Assembly: GCA_905221605.1 (NCBI GenBank)
Contig: CAJNDS010002085.1
Coordinates: 62,001 to 126,000 of the forward strand
Source of the DNA: Symbiodinium natans
Lineage: Eukaryota; Sar; Dinophyceae; Suessiales; Symbiodiniaceae
Reading direction: 5' to 3'
DNA: 64,000 nt
The notes beneath the pieces are model-generated. The model was not told the DNA's origin. It ran no database searches and worked only from the letters and a program-made list of their open reading frames with translations. Each line of letters starts with the position of its first letter. Within the stretch, counting starts at the first letter, position 1. Positions 9,419 to 20,865 of this stretch are shown in pieces. Position numbers and translations under genes: made by a program.

Positions 9419-10906
9419 GGGTCCTTCGTAGGTATTAAGTTGGGTGAGTAGGTGCCTCGGGCACGCTGGCCGGCGGCTCTTGCGTCGGCTGCCGCTGCGC
9501 CGGTGGCTGGGCTGGCTCAGCCGGGGCTGGCACGGGCGCTGGGGGCGGGGGCACCTTGCAAAACGTGTTTTGGGTCGAAGGTTGAGTGCCAGTACATATA
9601 CATGCGTACTTTTTCATACATGCGCGCTTTTTGGTATTTCTCAGTACTTGTCTCTTGATACATGTATAACAGAGATTTGGAAAATCCGTTAGTAAGTGAT
9701 CGTTGTTCGTAACCACTACTTAAAACCGAGCTGATTACATTGTTGACGATGATCTTGACTTGTATGAACTAGAAAATATTCATGGTTAGCCATTGAAACA
9801 ATTTTGATGGTTATGTATAAGCGGTTCTTGGTGCGAAGCAACAGCCTTCAGTGCTAAGTGTTACTCATTGTTGAGAAGCTAGCTCTCAACATTGACTATG
9901 ACATGATTAGTACTTGTATTACTTCTTAGATTGACTTGCACATGTTGTTGTTATTATTGTTCTTGTGGCTACTAGCGTTCCTAGTTTATACTGCTACCAA
10001 GATTATTTCAAGGAGTTTGCCATTGCATACCCCAAACACCCATGTCGAGGCAGCTCTACGTAAATCCGAAAGCCAAGCCCTGCACACCCTGCGCGCGACA
10101 TCCCTAACTATCATGATCATGCCAACGTAGACCCCAAGCAGACCGAAACCCTAACCCTAAACCCTAAACCCTAAACCCTCTCTCTCTCACAGGCGCTCAG
10201 TCAAAACCCTAAACCCTAAAACACAAAGCAACATAGGTTCGGAGCACGGCGAGGAATGTATCTAAGTAGGGCAACTCTATATAGTTCTTGCCGTCAAACG
10301 GGCACTTGTAGCGGTTTAGGGTTTCAGGCATCCTCCCTACGTGCGGGGCTTGAAGTCATGCTCCGAAAGCCCTATGAACCCCAATAGCGCTAGTGACCCG
10401 AAAAAAGCTTTTGCAACCCTGAGCCCTTACGGTTTAGGGTTTAGGGTTTAGGGTTTTGCGACTCTAAACCCTCAAAACCCTAAAACCCTTTTGCAACCCT
10501 GCTTAAAACCCCTAACCCCCCCCAAAAAGAAAACAAAAACAACCCTCTTGCAACCCTAAACCCTTACACCCGTTTGCAACCCTAAAAACCCCAAAACCCT
10601 AAAACCCTAAAAACCCGAAAAACCCTCCCAAAACAAACCCTTTCGCAACCCTAACCCGGAAAATACCCTTAAACTCTAACAACCCTAACATGCGTAACAA
10701 ACCCTAAGAGTCCCATGTACCTGAAGTATGTGCTAAGCAGGGACTTTGCAGCCCAAGTATATCGTCACAAGGTACCCTAAACCCTAAACCCTAAACCCTA
10801 AACCCTAAATAAGGTGTGCTCGTGAAACCTCCCCAGTAAACTCTCCCCGGAGCCTCGAAGGCCGCAGTAGCCGCTGCCGAGGAGAAGTCGACCTGCCGGA
10901 GAGGGA
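9419..10906. other. Gene-free mosaic; Pro/Ala-coding GC-rich patch and degenerate ITS
   Basis: 9440-9560 is GC-rich and would read as Pro/Ala repeats on the minus strand, next to AT-rich ATACATG motifs. A similar arrangement recurs at 11740-11960. Degenerate CCCTAAA arrays lie at 10144-10223, 10433-10640 and 10777-10810. No gene is supported. Confidence 0.5.
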
Positions 10907-10908
10907 GA

Positions 10909-11240
10909 GGGTTTAGGGTTTAGGGTTCAGGGTTCAGGGTTCAGGGTTCAGGGTTTAGGGTTTAGGGTTTAGGGTTTAGGGTTTGGGGTTTGGGGTTTAG
11001 GGTTTAGGGTTTGGGGTTTAGGGTTTAGGGTTTGGGGTTTAGGGTTTAGGGTTTAGGGTTTGGGGTTTGGGTTTAGGGTTTGGGGTTTGGGGTTTAGTGT
11101 TTCGGGTTTAGGGTTCGGGGTTTAGGGTTTACGGTTTGGGGTTTAGGGTTTAGGGTTTGGGGTTTAGGGTTTGGGGTTTAGGGTTTGGGGTTTGGGGTTT
11201 AGGGTTCGGGGTTTAGGGTTTCAGGTTTCGGGTTTAGGGC
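10909..11240 (+). repeat. Large telomere-like array, TTTAGGG/TTTGGGG/TTCAGGG mixed
   Basis: About 330 bp of almost uninterrupted 7-mers. TTCAGGG is clustered at the start and TTTGGGG is interspersed from the middle on, with rare TTTCGGG and 6-mers. G-rich on the plus strand; high G-quadruplex potential. Confidence 0.95.
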
Positions 11241-11410
11241 AATCCAACAAGCATCTAGAGGTACATCTTGCGATGGACATGCTGTAAGTTCACACTCAGC
11301 AGCTTCCTCCATTTTCCCCAAGCCAGCTCTGAAAACAGCAGCATTCAACACTTGGGCTTAGGGTGTTCTAGGGTTTAGGGTTTAGGGTTTAAGGATTAGG
11401 GTTTAGGGCT

Positions 11411-11535
11411 ACTCGGAGGTTCATGGGTAGTTATAAGTGGGGTGATAAATAGGGTACCTATACTTGCAACTGGTATTAACCCTATTTAGGGTACTTATAA
11501 CCCTACTTATAACTATACGCATGAACCTTCAAATA
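11411..11535. mobile_element. F1a short element with inverted ends
   Basis: ACTCGGAGGTTCATGGGTAG at the left and ACGCATGAACCTTCAAAT at the right are imperfect inverted repeats. The interior has GGGTACTTATAACCC motifs. Non-coding. Confidence 0.8.
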
Positions 11536-12998
11536 AGTCCTATATACAACCTGCAAACAAGAAGCACTTTTCCAAGAAGGGGCTTTAACCCTGAAGCCGA
11601 GACAAAATCACATTATAGTATATATGTTTTCTCTCTCTCTCTCTCTCTGCCCTGCCATCCCCTAGGGTCTCACTATATGTTACAGCTTATATCTTCCGAA
11701 CTATATAAAATAGTTTCTCACCCCCGCCTCGGGAAAGTCTACAGGTGCCGGGGGCGCAGCGGCTGGTGCAGGGGCAGGCGCGGCCGAAGGCGCGGCGCCC
11801 GTGGCGGACGCGGCCGACGGCGCGGCGCGCGCGGCGGACGCCGCGCACGCGGCGGACGCCGGGGGTGCTGCCTGCCGAAAAGGCGCGTGCTTTTTGATAA
11901 GGTTAAATACATGTATATATATATATATATGTGTGAGAACCCATGTATGCATACATGCGTATGCTTTCACATCTATATATATATATATATGTAACTTGTG
12001 AGCCCGCAAAACGGGAAGCTCTATAAGTCAGCCATGCAAAGACACGACTTTGAGAATAAGTCTTTGCTAATCAGTGGTCTTACGGAAACTGCGCAGCGGG
12101 TATTCAAACACCGAACACCAATGGGCCGAACTCTCCCTGCAAAGGCTACCCTTATGTGTCGAACGGGAGGCTAATGCCTGAAAAAGGGGCGAGTTTGACC
12201 TCTGAACCACCGAAGCCCTTCATCTTTGCACATCCACAGCAAACATTCCTCAAGCCCCACTTCCTTTGCCCTGAACCTTTGCCCCGTACGTCTTTTCGAC
12301 CCCAAACCCAACATCTACCCTACAGCCGCCTCCGCAGTGGACTGGGTTGGCCGGGCGTCTGCATCGGCGCTTTTTTTTTTTTTTTTTGGGGGGGGGGGGG
12401 GGGGGGTTGGGTTGTGACAGGCTGTTGGGCCGAGGATCTGAGGTTGCGGCTTAGGGTTGAGACTCCTTCGCAACCCAGGATTTCGTGGGGAGGGGGCCCT
12501 GAGCTCCAGGGCATGGAAGGTCTACTTGAAGAGGGTTCTTGCAAATAATGCCTACAAAGACCCTACTTCTCTCCTTATCTCCTGCTCTCTGCGCCCCTGC
12601 CTCCTCTTGCCTCTGCTAGTCAGGCTGAGCCTCTTCTTCCTACAAGATCAAGAAGCCCAACAAAGTCAACAGCTCAACTAATGAATTCCACAAATTCCCT
12701 GCAAGGCCTGTAAACCCACCTGTAAACCCCTGTAAGCCCCCAGAAAGCCCTAAACCGGAAAACTTCCCAAACTTAGCCCTGCAGCGCCTTGTTAGCCCCA
12801 ACAAAACGTCAACTTTGCTGAAGGTGCTCTTCTTTCAATTTTAAACTGACTACAGCATAGTATGTAATAGGGTTCTAAGATAAGAAGTGTGTGGGGTCCA
12901 GGTTCACTACTTCAGCAGGGTTTGGAGTTACAACCCAAACCAACCCAAAACCCAAAACCCGTTGACGGCTTAAGAGGATTGGAAGTCAGCCTTCAAGC
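11536..12998. other. Gene-free; AT microsatellites, poly-T/poly-G tract
   Basis: (CT)n at 11630-11650; GC-rich Ala/Gly-coding patch at 11740-11870; two (TA)n tracts at 11914-11990 in inverted arrangement; T-run followed directly by a long G-run at 12370-12408. Open frames here are by-products of low complexity. Confidence 0.55.
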
Positions 12999-13116
12999 CT
13001 ATTTGCGTAAGAACCCCAAAAGAACATAAAAACAAAAACTAATCCCTATATTACCTTATAAGGAAGCATCTATTTTTTGTTCTTGGGGGGGCCGGGGGTT
13101 CTTAAGCAATTTGTAG
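12999..13116. mobile_element. F4 short element with inverted ends
   Basis: CTATTTGCGTAAGAACCCC at the left and GGGGGTTCTTAAGCAATTTG near the right end are inverted repeats. The interior ATCCCTATATTACC and TATAAGGAAG are shared with other F4 copies. 118 bp. Confidence 0.8.
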
Positions 13117-13587
13117 TTAAAGCCGGTGCTTCCAGTCGGGCCTTGTTCTTCGAGAGCCGCGATGGAGGAGGTCTTCTTGAACGCCTGCGATAACTTACGT
13201 AAGCCCAAGCTCTTAAGCCTAATTTCCTAAACCCATCAGAATCCGAACTTTCTGAAACATGTAGTGTAGGTTTTGTCTTGAAAGTGAGTCGGACTTTTGC
13301 GTACTGCCTCCGTCCACCCCTTACGAGGCGCTCACTGCACAGAAAGAGCTCCCCACTCAAACGTCATATATGATGCGCTCCTAGATGATGTGTTCCTGAT
13401 TGGGACAACCAGGTGTGGCAGTCGTTGATACCGTCATCACCACGATGGCCATCAAGGAGCTGTTAGGGTTTAGGGTTTAGGGTTTAGGAACAATTCAGCT
13501 GGGACTCGGAGCGGGCCAGTCTGAAGCCAACGGGGGGGCTTCAACCCTAAACCCTAAACCCTAAAACCTCAAGTGCATATTATAGCA

Positions 13588-13662
13588 GGGGTACCCTGGT
13601 TTTGGGTTGGTTACCTTATAAGGGAACCTGGAACCAAGAAAGGGAAAAGGGTACCACTGGGC
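13588..13662. mobile_element. F3 short element copy (GGTACCACTGGGC subtype)
   Basis: GGGGTACCCTGGTTTTGGG, TTACCTTATAAGGGAACC and GGGTACCACTGGGC. The same subtype recurs at 48549 and 48695. Confidence 0.75.
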
Positions 13663-13717
13663 TACCAAGGCCAAGGCTGACACACCCGGCCTGTCGTACG
13701 CTCTCACCCGGCCTGAC

Positions 13718-13784
13718 CCTAAACCCTAAACCCTAAACCCTAAACCCTAAACCCTAAACCCTAAACCCTAAACCCTAAACCTCC
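13718..13784 (-). repeat. CCCTAAA array, about 9 units
   Basis: Nine perfect telomere-like heptamers with no variants. Confidence 0.95.
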
Positions 13785-14402
13785 CCTGCTTCTTTGATGA
13801 GCGCTTCGAGAGCTTAGGGTTCAGGGACGTCGCGGGTGGGGGCGAAGTTAGGAACACACCCATGGAGGATGGCCCTTCCCGCTGCAAAGCAACCCTAAAC
13901 CCTAAACCCTAAACCCTAAACCCCAAACCCTAAACCCTAAACCCCTAAACCCTACCCTAAACCCTAAACCCTAAACCCTAAAACAGCCAGCGAAACTGTG
14001 AAACCCGCAAATAACTTGCCCTTGACATTCTCGGGGCCCTACGCCCTGCATGAACCCTAAACCTGGAAAATGTTCAGGGTTTAGGGTTTAGGGTAACTTT
14101 AGGGATCCCATACCCAAAAACTTCGAATTCAGGGTCGAGGCAGGAAGCCCCACTTGGGCAGCCCGAAAAGTCGAAGATTCACAGATTTGGCATTGCCGTG
14201 GTTTTGAGGGTGTGCTTCTCTACCGAGGGTTGGGATCTCCCTACCCTAAACCCTAAACCCTCAACCCTCAACCCTCAACCCTAAACCCCGCTACACTTCT
14301 CCGCCTGCCGCTTTCGGTTCGCTGGAAGGTCGGGTGGGTTCCTGCGCCCGAAACGTGCTAAAGGTTTGCTAGCGCCTGGCTGATGCAGCCTCTGCTGCGC
14401 TT

Positions 14403-14520
14403 CTACTAATTGCTTAAGAACCCCCCCCCCCCCCCCCAAAAGAGGAAAGATATTCTTCCCCACGAAGGGTAATATAGGGATTATTACTTTTTATTCTTTT
14501 GGGGTTCTTAAGCAAATAGG
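14403..14520. mobile_element. F4 short element with inverted ends
   Basis: CTACTAATTGCTTAAGAACC and GGTTCTTAAGCAAATAGG are inverted ends. The interior order (TATTCTTCC, TAATATAGGGAT) shows this copy is reversed relative to the one at 12999. It contains an 18-nt C-run. Confidence 0.85.
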
Positions 14521-14699
14521 TTTGGTGATACAAAGGGTACAGGCTTCAGAGGGTCCAAGAGTTGTAGCATGTTTGCGGCTGATCATTGGGCCACTCGGAC
14601 AGGCAAGCCTTCATGGGGTTCAAAGGCCTTCTCGTGGGTATGAGGATCCCGAGCGAAGGCCTTCACCCTGCGCAGGCGCACACCTAGCCCCAAACTCTC

Positions 14700-15200
<501 letters not shown>

Positions 15201-15614
15201 ATGGTACACACGTTTTTTTGCATAGTTCTGGGTCCAGGCACGCTAGAAGAGGGTGGCTATGGAATGCGCTGGCCCAAGCAGGGCAGTGGGATTTAATTCG
15301 TGTTTTGGGCGGGAAAGTGGGGGGGAGCTTATCTAGGCCCCGAATAGCTCTCCACTGGAGCTCTCCCTGGGACCTGCTCTGGCTTGGACAACCCCCCCCC
15401 CCCCCCTTCCTGCTGAGACCTGCAGAGCCCTTCAAGACTCTGAACGCTCCTTGGAGCCAACTTTGAACATTTCTGGAGGAGGCTTTCTGTTGGCACCCGA
15501 ACGTTTGGCTTCATCGAACTTTGAACTGTTGGACTCCCTTCCCACACCCCTCCCCTCGGTGTGTCGGGGCGCAATTTCCGCGCAAGACTTGCCGCCGCTG
15601 CGCGGCGAGACGCC
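15201..15614. other. No gene recognised
   Basis: Mostly unique sequence with a C-run at 15390-15406. The open frames show no domains. Confidence 0.45.
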
Positions 15615-15722
15615 CTGAACCCTAAACCCTAAACCCTAAACCCTAATCCTCAAACCCTAAACCCTAAACCCTAAACCCTAAACCCTAAGCCCTAAGCCCT
15701 AAGCCCTAAGCCCTAAACTAAA
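15615..15722 (-). repeat. CCCTAAA array with CCCTAAG sub-run
   Basis: About 15 units. Four consecutive CCCTAAG variants sit together near the end, a sign of local copying of a variant. Confidence 0.9.
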
Positions 15723-15802
15723 CCCTTCCCCCCCCCGGCGGCCTCTCCAAGATCGTGAGGCGCTCCTGGAGCTTCTTGAGCTCGACCCTGCGTCAATTCA
15801 AG

Positions 15803-16145
15803 GATTTAGGGTTTGGGGTCTGGGGGTTTGGGTTTAGGGTTTGGGGTTTGGGGTTTAGGGTTTAGGGTTTGGGGTCTAGGGTTTGGGGTCTAGGGTTTAG
15901 GGTTTGGGGTTTAGGGTTCAGGTTTTGGATTTAGGGTTTGGGGTTTAGGGATTGGGGTTTGGCGTCTAGGGTTTAGGGATTAGGGGTCTGGGGTTTAGGT
16001 TATTTTTTTTGGCACCCGACTAGCCACCAGGTTTGGGGGCTGAGGGTTTAGGGACTAGGGTTTGGGGTTTGGGGTTTAGGGTTTGGGGTTTGGGGTTTAG
16101 GGTTTGTGGTTTAGGGATTAGGGTTAGGGTTCAGGGGTTAGGGTA
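15803..16145 (+). repeat. Large mixed TTTAGGG/TTTGGGG/TCTAGGG array
   Basis: About 340 bp of degenerate telomere-like heptamers, interrupted once at 16000-16050 by non-repeat DNA. Confidence 0.9.
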
Positions 16146-16339
16146 GAGCCTCTTAACCCCAATCCGGGAAAATCAAGGTTTAGGGTGTGTTGCTCTCGGG
16201 CTAAGACTAACAAGCTTTGAGATTTCTGAAGTGTTTACCCAAACCCCCACAACCCTTTGTCAGCCCGGTTTAGCACCGAATTTCCTAAAGCCCTTTAAGC
16301 ACACGAAGCCCCCTATAAGCTAAACCATACCCCTTACTT
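16146..16339. other. Gene-free spacer
   Basis: No feature recognised between the array and the next F4 element. Confidence 0.4.
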
Positions 16340-16421
16340 CTATTTGCTTAAGAACCCCTCCAAATTCGAAAATACATATCCCTATATTACACTTATAAGG
16401 AAGAATGTTTCTGTGAGTTTT

Positions 16422-16452
<31 letters not shown>

Positions 16453-16476
16453 GGGGGAATCTTCAGCAAGTGGTAG
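16340..16476. mobile_element. F4 short element with poly-T/poly-G expansion
   Basis: CTATTTGCTTAAGAACCCC at the left and AATCTTCAGCAAGTGGTAG at the right. The right half contains a T-run passing into a G-run of about 25, an expansion of the short T and G tracts seen in other copies. Confidence 0.8.
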
Positions 16477-16718
16477 CTTACAGCCTTACAACCCCTTAAA
16501 CCCCTGAGTTCGCACACTCCCGAATTTGGACCCTAAACCCTAAACCCTAAATCCTAAACCCTAAACCCTAAACCCTAAACCCTAAACTCTTAAGCCTTCG
16601 AATGGGAGAGGGGCGAGTCGGCCTGAACTCTTTGTAGCGCCTGGCGGCTCTCGAGATGTCCTGGAACTGAAGGTCTACATGGGGTTTAGGGTCTCGGATT
16701 AGGGTTTAGGGTTGAGGC

Positions 16719-16969
16719 GTTAATGTTGGACCCGCTTTAGTACTGGCCCCTCTTTAAAGACAATGTGGCTGAATTATTCAGGACACCCTGACTGTTTGGG
16801 AGTCCCTCTTTAAAGACAAACCGCCCGGGCGCCGTAGGAAAATTCCACGTGGCGCGCCTTGAAAAAGATTGCCGGGCATCGCTGCCCCTTTTAAACTTAT
16901 CTAAACTCCTCCCTATTAAACCCGCGCGGCCGTCTAAACAGAGCCACTAAAGAGGGTTCAACATTAAAC
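16719..16969. mobile_element. F9 element with inverted ends
   Basis: Left end TTAATGTTGGACCC-GCTTTAGT and right end ACTAAAGAGGGTTCAACATTAA are inverted repeats. CCCTCTTTAAAGACAA occurs twice inside. A related left end lies at 40719. 251 bp, non-coding. Confidence 0.75.
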
Positions 16970-18416
16970 TTAAGGCTTTACAGGGCCATTGCAGTGGGTT
17001 TTTGTAGGGTGTAGGGTGTAGGGTTTGTGAGTACAGAGTGGGGGTCTACAGGGTATTTAGGGCCTATGAACTTAGGATTTAGAGGGTTTATAGGGCTGTG
17101 TCATAGGGTTATCGGGCTTAGGGTGCTGACGAGGGGAGTTGCAAGGGTTGAGATTTTCATGTTTCGTGCGACGGACAAAGGCAATTGACTGAGGTACCCT
17201 AAACCCTAAACCCTAAACCCTAAACCCTAAACCCTAAACCCTGCAATTGGGTTTCTGTTCCCAAAACCCGAACCCTAAGCATCTCAAATGCCCCGAGGAC
17301 GTCCTCACAGCCCAGGGAAAGTGGGCCATCCAATGTCTCAGCGGCAAACCTCGGCAGCGACTTGGGTTTAGGGTTTAGGGTTAGGGTTTAGGGTTTAGGG
17401 TTTAGGAGTTCAGGGGTTTGGGTTTACTTGGAGGTTCATGGGTAGTTGTAAGTGGGGTCATAAGTCTCAAGCAGGGATCTGGGCATAAACCCGGTGTTTG
17501 GGGAAAACCCTAAACCCTAACCTAAACCGGTCCTTAACCCTGTTCCTCAACCGCTTAACCCTAAACCACCTATCCTTAGCTGGGGGCTTCGAATTTGCGT
17601 CTTAAGGCGCACAGATCTTCTCAGAACCACTCTCCTGGTCCCTCCGGCATGGACTCACAATAGGGTTTAGGGTTTAGGACAATCTGAGCCTTTTACTTGT
17701 AGTGTTCCAGCATCGTTGAGGTATTTCGCTACCCTAAGCCCGAAACCCTAAACAGTCTGTGGCAGGAAGATCCACAGGTTCCTAGCCCCCCTTTAGAATT
17801 ACCCAGCGATGTGGAGCACGCAAGTTTAAGTGTCGGGCTCCTCTTTGCCCACAAGGTTGATGGTTTAGGGTGCAAGGTTTCCTTCTGTTGGCAGCTTGTA
17901 CCAGAGGCTGCTCATGAATCTAAGCGGAGTAGGGTTTAGGGGCAGTGGCATTCTAGTTAGTGACATGAAATATTGCGAAAAAGACTCCTCTTAAACCCAA
18001 ACATGAAAAAACAAAACAAAAACAAAACACAAAAAAAACATTAAAACAAAAAAACACCCAGAGCGACATTTCAGTGCGAGGCACTGGACGGCTTCGCGCC
18101 AGGCTTGGTCTGCCAGCTTCATCGTACTTGTGATGACACTCTTCCTGGGCATTCAAAACTGCTCGAAACTATACTCCCCCTAGAACCTTAAGAAAAGGAA
18201 TATGTTTTCAAATATCCTCTTGGGCTCTATATGAACAGCAAGGGGGATATAGGAAAAGGGGTAGGTACTTCCAAACAGGGTGCCCCAAAGTTTCGGACAA
18301 ACGGTCTAAACCCTAAACCCTAAACCCTCTCTCTCTCAGGCATTCGAAACGTCAAGCCTGCCAGGGACAGCTCTCGTGGCTACCCTCGTGAAAGTGTAAG
18401 CGGGACAGTCAGAAGT
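16970..18416. other. Gene-free mosaic
   Basis: ITS at 17197-17243 and 17365-17405; a truncated F1a left end at 17427-17470; a two-unit ITS at 17662-17678 flanked by ACAAT; A/C-rich low complexity at 17985-18060. No gene recognised. Confidence 0.5.
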
Positions 18417-18540
18417 GTGCGAATTACGGTGAGTAAGAGCAAGCGCATGCAGCAACAGCCAGACTACAACTTCGCAGAGAAGACCCTAGAAATGCGACGT
18501 AAGTCACGGATAGCTAAGCGCCTTAATCGTTGCTGCTCAA

Positions 18541-19209
18541 TTAAAGCTTGTATGCCCGCATTTTTTCAGGCAAATCAAGACACTGCGAGGACTCACAAGG
18601 TTCATCTTCGCTTGCATCATCGAGAACTCTACCGAAAGGTTGAACCGAGGATTCACGAGGTTTCTCTTCTCTTGCATCATCCAGAGCTGGACCGAAAGGT
18701 TGCATCGGGAGGCTTGCCTCACCTGAGCCTGGTTGCTCAAGCTCGCAGAGGCCCGCATCTCGTTCGAGTTCATAAATCCGTCTCTGTAAGGTTTGAAGAG
18801 AGGCCTCAGTCGTTGCCACCACATTTGCCACCAAAGTCTGAGCGATGTTCCGGCACTCATCATCAGTATAGACCCTGTGCGTAGTTTGCGTCCCCATTGA
18901 CATTACCCCACCCGCACCGGATGAAGCACACTCACCATAGTCATCCGCATCATTTGGTCGATTCTCGGCCTCATGCAGATGCAGCCCGACCCCCTGTGGT
19001 TTATGTTGATGCCACGCGCCGTCGTCAACATGCAGGGCGTCATACAAGCTGATGGTTCTTCGAGTCGATACGGCCGGATGATCGCACAACTCTTGTAGGG
19101 TGCACTTCAAGATGCTAGCTGTCATCCGATAGTTCAGTCTGGTGGATAATCTCAAGGAATAAGCCAGGCAAGACACCAGTTTTCGCTTCCCAGACGGTGA
19201 TGAATCCAT
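18541..19209 (-). CDS. Unknown protein with internal 20-residue duplication
   Basis: 222 codons from ATG at 19209, in an island free of ITS. I do not recognise the family. Residues 130-155 (SLQTLQRRIYELERD) are amphipathic and may form a short coiled coil. Near the C terminus two acidic repeats, QPFGPALDDAREEKPRESS and QPFGRVLDDASEDEPCESS, lie back to back; the underlying DNA is a 60-bp tandem duplication. About 60 bp upstream of the ATG on the coding strand lies GGCTCAAG, the last 8 nt of the dinoflagellate spliced leader, so a retroposed, SL-marked cDNA is possible. It could also be part of a multi-exon gene. A competing open frame on the plus strand at 18417-18884 has no supporting features. 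Confidence 0.5.
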   Translation of the reverse strand: MDSSPSGKRKLVSCLAYSLRLSTRLNYRMTASILKCTLQELCDHPAVSTRRTISLYDALHVDDGAWHQHKPQGVGLHLHEAENRPNDADDYGECASSGAGGVMSMGTQTTHRVYTDDECRNIAQTLVANVVATTEASLQTLQRRIYELERDAGLCELEQPGSGEASLPMQPFGPALDDAREEKPRESSVQPFGRVLDDASEDEPCESSQCLDLPEKMRAYKL

Positions 19210-19258
19210 TGCAGCAAACGCGCGAGCGAATTATAGAAAAGTATGCTCATTAGAGCCT

Positions 19259-19287
19259 CGTAGCCAAACTTGAGCCGTAGCCATTTT
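19259..19287. other. Spliced-leader fragments abutting telomere-like DNA
   Basis: GCCGTAGCCATTTT at 19274-19287 equals nt 1-14 of the dinoflagellate spliced leader (D-CCGTAGCCATTTTGGCTCAAG, D = G here). The match stops where CCCTAAA repeats begin. CTTGAGCC at 19269-19276 is the reverse complement of the SL 3' end and shares CC with it. A further CGTAGCCA lies at 19259-19266. So pieces of SL in both orientations are joined here. A 13-nt chance match in 64 kb is unlikely. Confidence 0.55.
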
Positions 19288-19440
19288 AAACCCTAAACCC
19301 TAAACCCTAAAACCCTAAAACCCTAAAACCCTAAAACCCTAAAACCCTAAAACCCTAAAACCCTATTTAAAACCCTAAAACCCTAAAACCCTAAAGCCCT
19401 AAAACCCTAAAACCCTAAAACCCTAAAACCCTAAACCTTC
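19288..19440 (-). repeat. CCCTAAAA (8-mer) array
   Basis: Starts with three CCCTAAA units, then about 16 octamers CCCTAAAA with a single interruption. The extra A is uniform across the array, so the variant has been amplified locally. Confidence 0.95.
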
Positions 19441-20259
19441 TCAACTGTCTTGCAGCAACTTCTCAACCCTAAAGCCCTCAACCAAAAACTCTTTTTGAAC
19501 CCAGACTTCTCACCCTAAGCCCTAAGCCCTAAACCCTCAACCCCAAGCAGTACTCGATATCCTCCCTCATCCCAGTACCGATAGCAAATCTTGACTTAAA
19601 CAGGAGAGGAACATGTGGAGAAATACCCGTTTAGGGTTTAGGGGCTTCTTTCAGATTGAGGCACGCATTCTGCACCGACACGACGTCCTGCGCCATCTCA
19701 AGTAGGAACACATGCTTTAAGGGAATCCTGCTGGCCTACATAGCTAGTTTCTACGCGCATACGCACACCTTATTGCTGCCCTTATAGACTTAAGTGACCC
19801 TCAAAAATAGCTACCACTTATAGAGGTTTACACATTGATATCTGTACTATGCACATACACTTTTTTTTTCTCTAGACACACCCACACACACCCGTATATA
19901 GTCCTTTTCATGCTTGAGTGGCCATCCTGGACCTGAAGTTCATGGGGTGTGCCGGGCTTTTCACTCTGGCTAAAGCTTTAGGGTTTTGGGTTTTAGGGCT
20001 TGCCTGTACCCCCAGCCCCATGGAAAGCTGGTTCTTAGGGCTGTGCGGGTTGAGGTTTGGGGTTTTTGGGCTTTTGGGGTTGATAGGGTCTTTTGGGGTT
20101 GGGGTTTGTGGTTTGGATCTTAGGGCGTTTAAGACCCCCTAAGACTAAAGCCATCCCTTTCCCCCCCATGCCTGCACAACAAAGGCCGCATCCTCGCCGT
20201 AGATGGCGGAGTGCCTCAACTGGCAGTCCCTCTTGACAAAAACAACCCATGGGAAGCTC
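19441..20259. other. Gene-free stretch
   Basis: Degenerate ITS at 19500-19550 and G-rich TTTTGGGG-like sequence at 20050-20120. The small ORFs here are made from those repeats. Confidence 0.5.
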
Positions 20260-20346
20260 TACCAGGATGGGCTACTAGGTCCTACCATGTCTCGACTCAC
20301 CCTATAATAAGGGCCCTTTCATAGGGGAGACTAGCCCATCCTGGTA
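20260..20346. mobile_element. F11 element: 15-bp perfect inverted ends
   Basis: TACCAGGATGGGCTA at 20260-20274 and its exact complement at 20332-20346 enclose a short non-coding core with CCTATAATAAGGGCC. 87 bp. Only one copy seen in the window. Confidence 0.65.
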
Positions 20347-20865
20347 GGTAGTGTTCTGAGTACTTCGGATGAGTGAGTGTTAAGGCAATTCTGCCGATCT
20401 ACACATGCACATGTAACTTCAAGCAAACCCCCACAACACTAAGCCTAAGTCCTTACAAACTACCTTCGAGCTAAACGCCCATGAACCTTAAAGCGAAGAT
20501 GAGCCCTAAACCCTAAACCCTAAGCCCTAAAGAACCCTAAACCCTACACCCTAACCCTAAACCCTAAACCCTCTAACCTAAACCCTAAACTATCACGCAT
20601 TGACCCTCTCACGCAAGCAAGTCTTGGGATCGGACAGCCCGTTCAGCAACTCCTTCGGTGGGCATTTGTGCGTCATGATTGTGCAAGGGTGCGGGGTTTA
20701 CGGTGTAGGGTTAGGGTTTAGGGTTTAGGGCTAGGTTTAAGGTTTAGGGTTTCGGGTTTAGGGCTTAGGGTTTAGGGTTGAGGAATGTATAACCCTTGAG
20801 GCCTCAACTTTCGGCAGCAGGAGCTCAAGTCTCACTGTGCTTAGCTGCGGGTTCCGTTGGGGAGA
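20347..20865. other. Gene-free, ITS in both orientations
   Basis: CCCTAAA array at 20503-20590 and TTTAGGG-type array with CTAGG variants at 20698-20782. Confidence 0.6.

Larger units (their letters stand above)
13117..14402. other. Gene-free mosaic with several CCCTAAA arrays
   Basis: Arrays at 13462-13487 (G-rich plus), 13718-13784, 13893-13983 and 14240-14288 (C-rich plus) and an F3 copy at 13588-13662. No gene recognised. Confidence 0.55.

Noticed and set aside
9435-12009. Pro/Ala-rich frames at 9435-9716 and 11701-12009 as a repeated exon
   Set aside because: Both lie in GC-rich low complexity next to (TA)n and have no splice logic or start; similarity between them is compositional.
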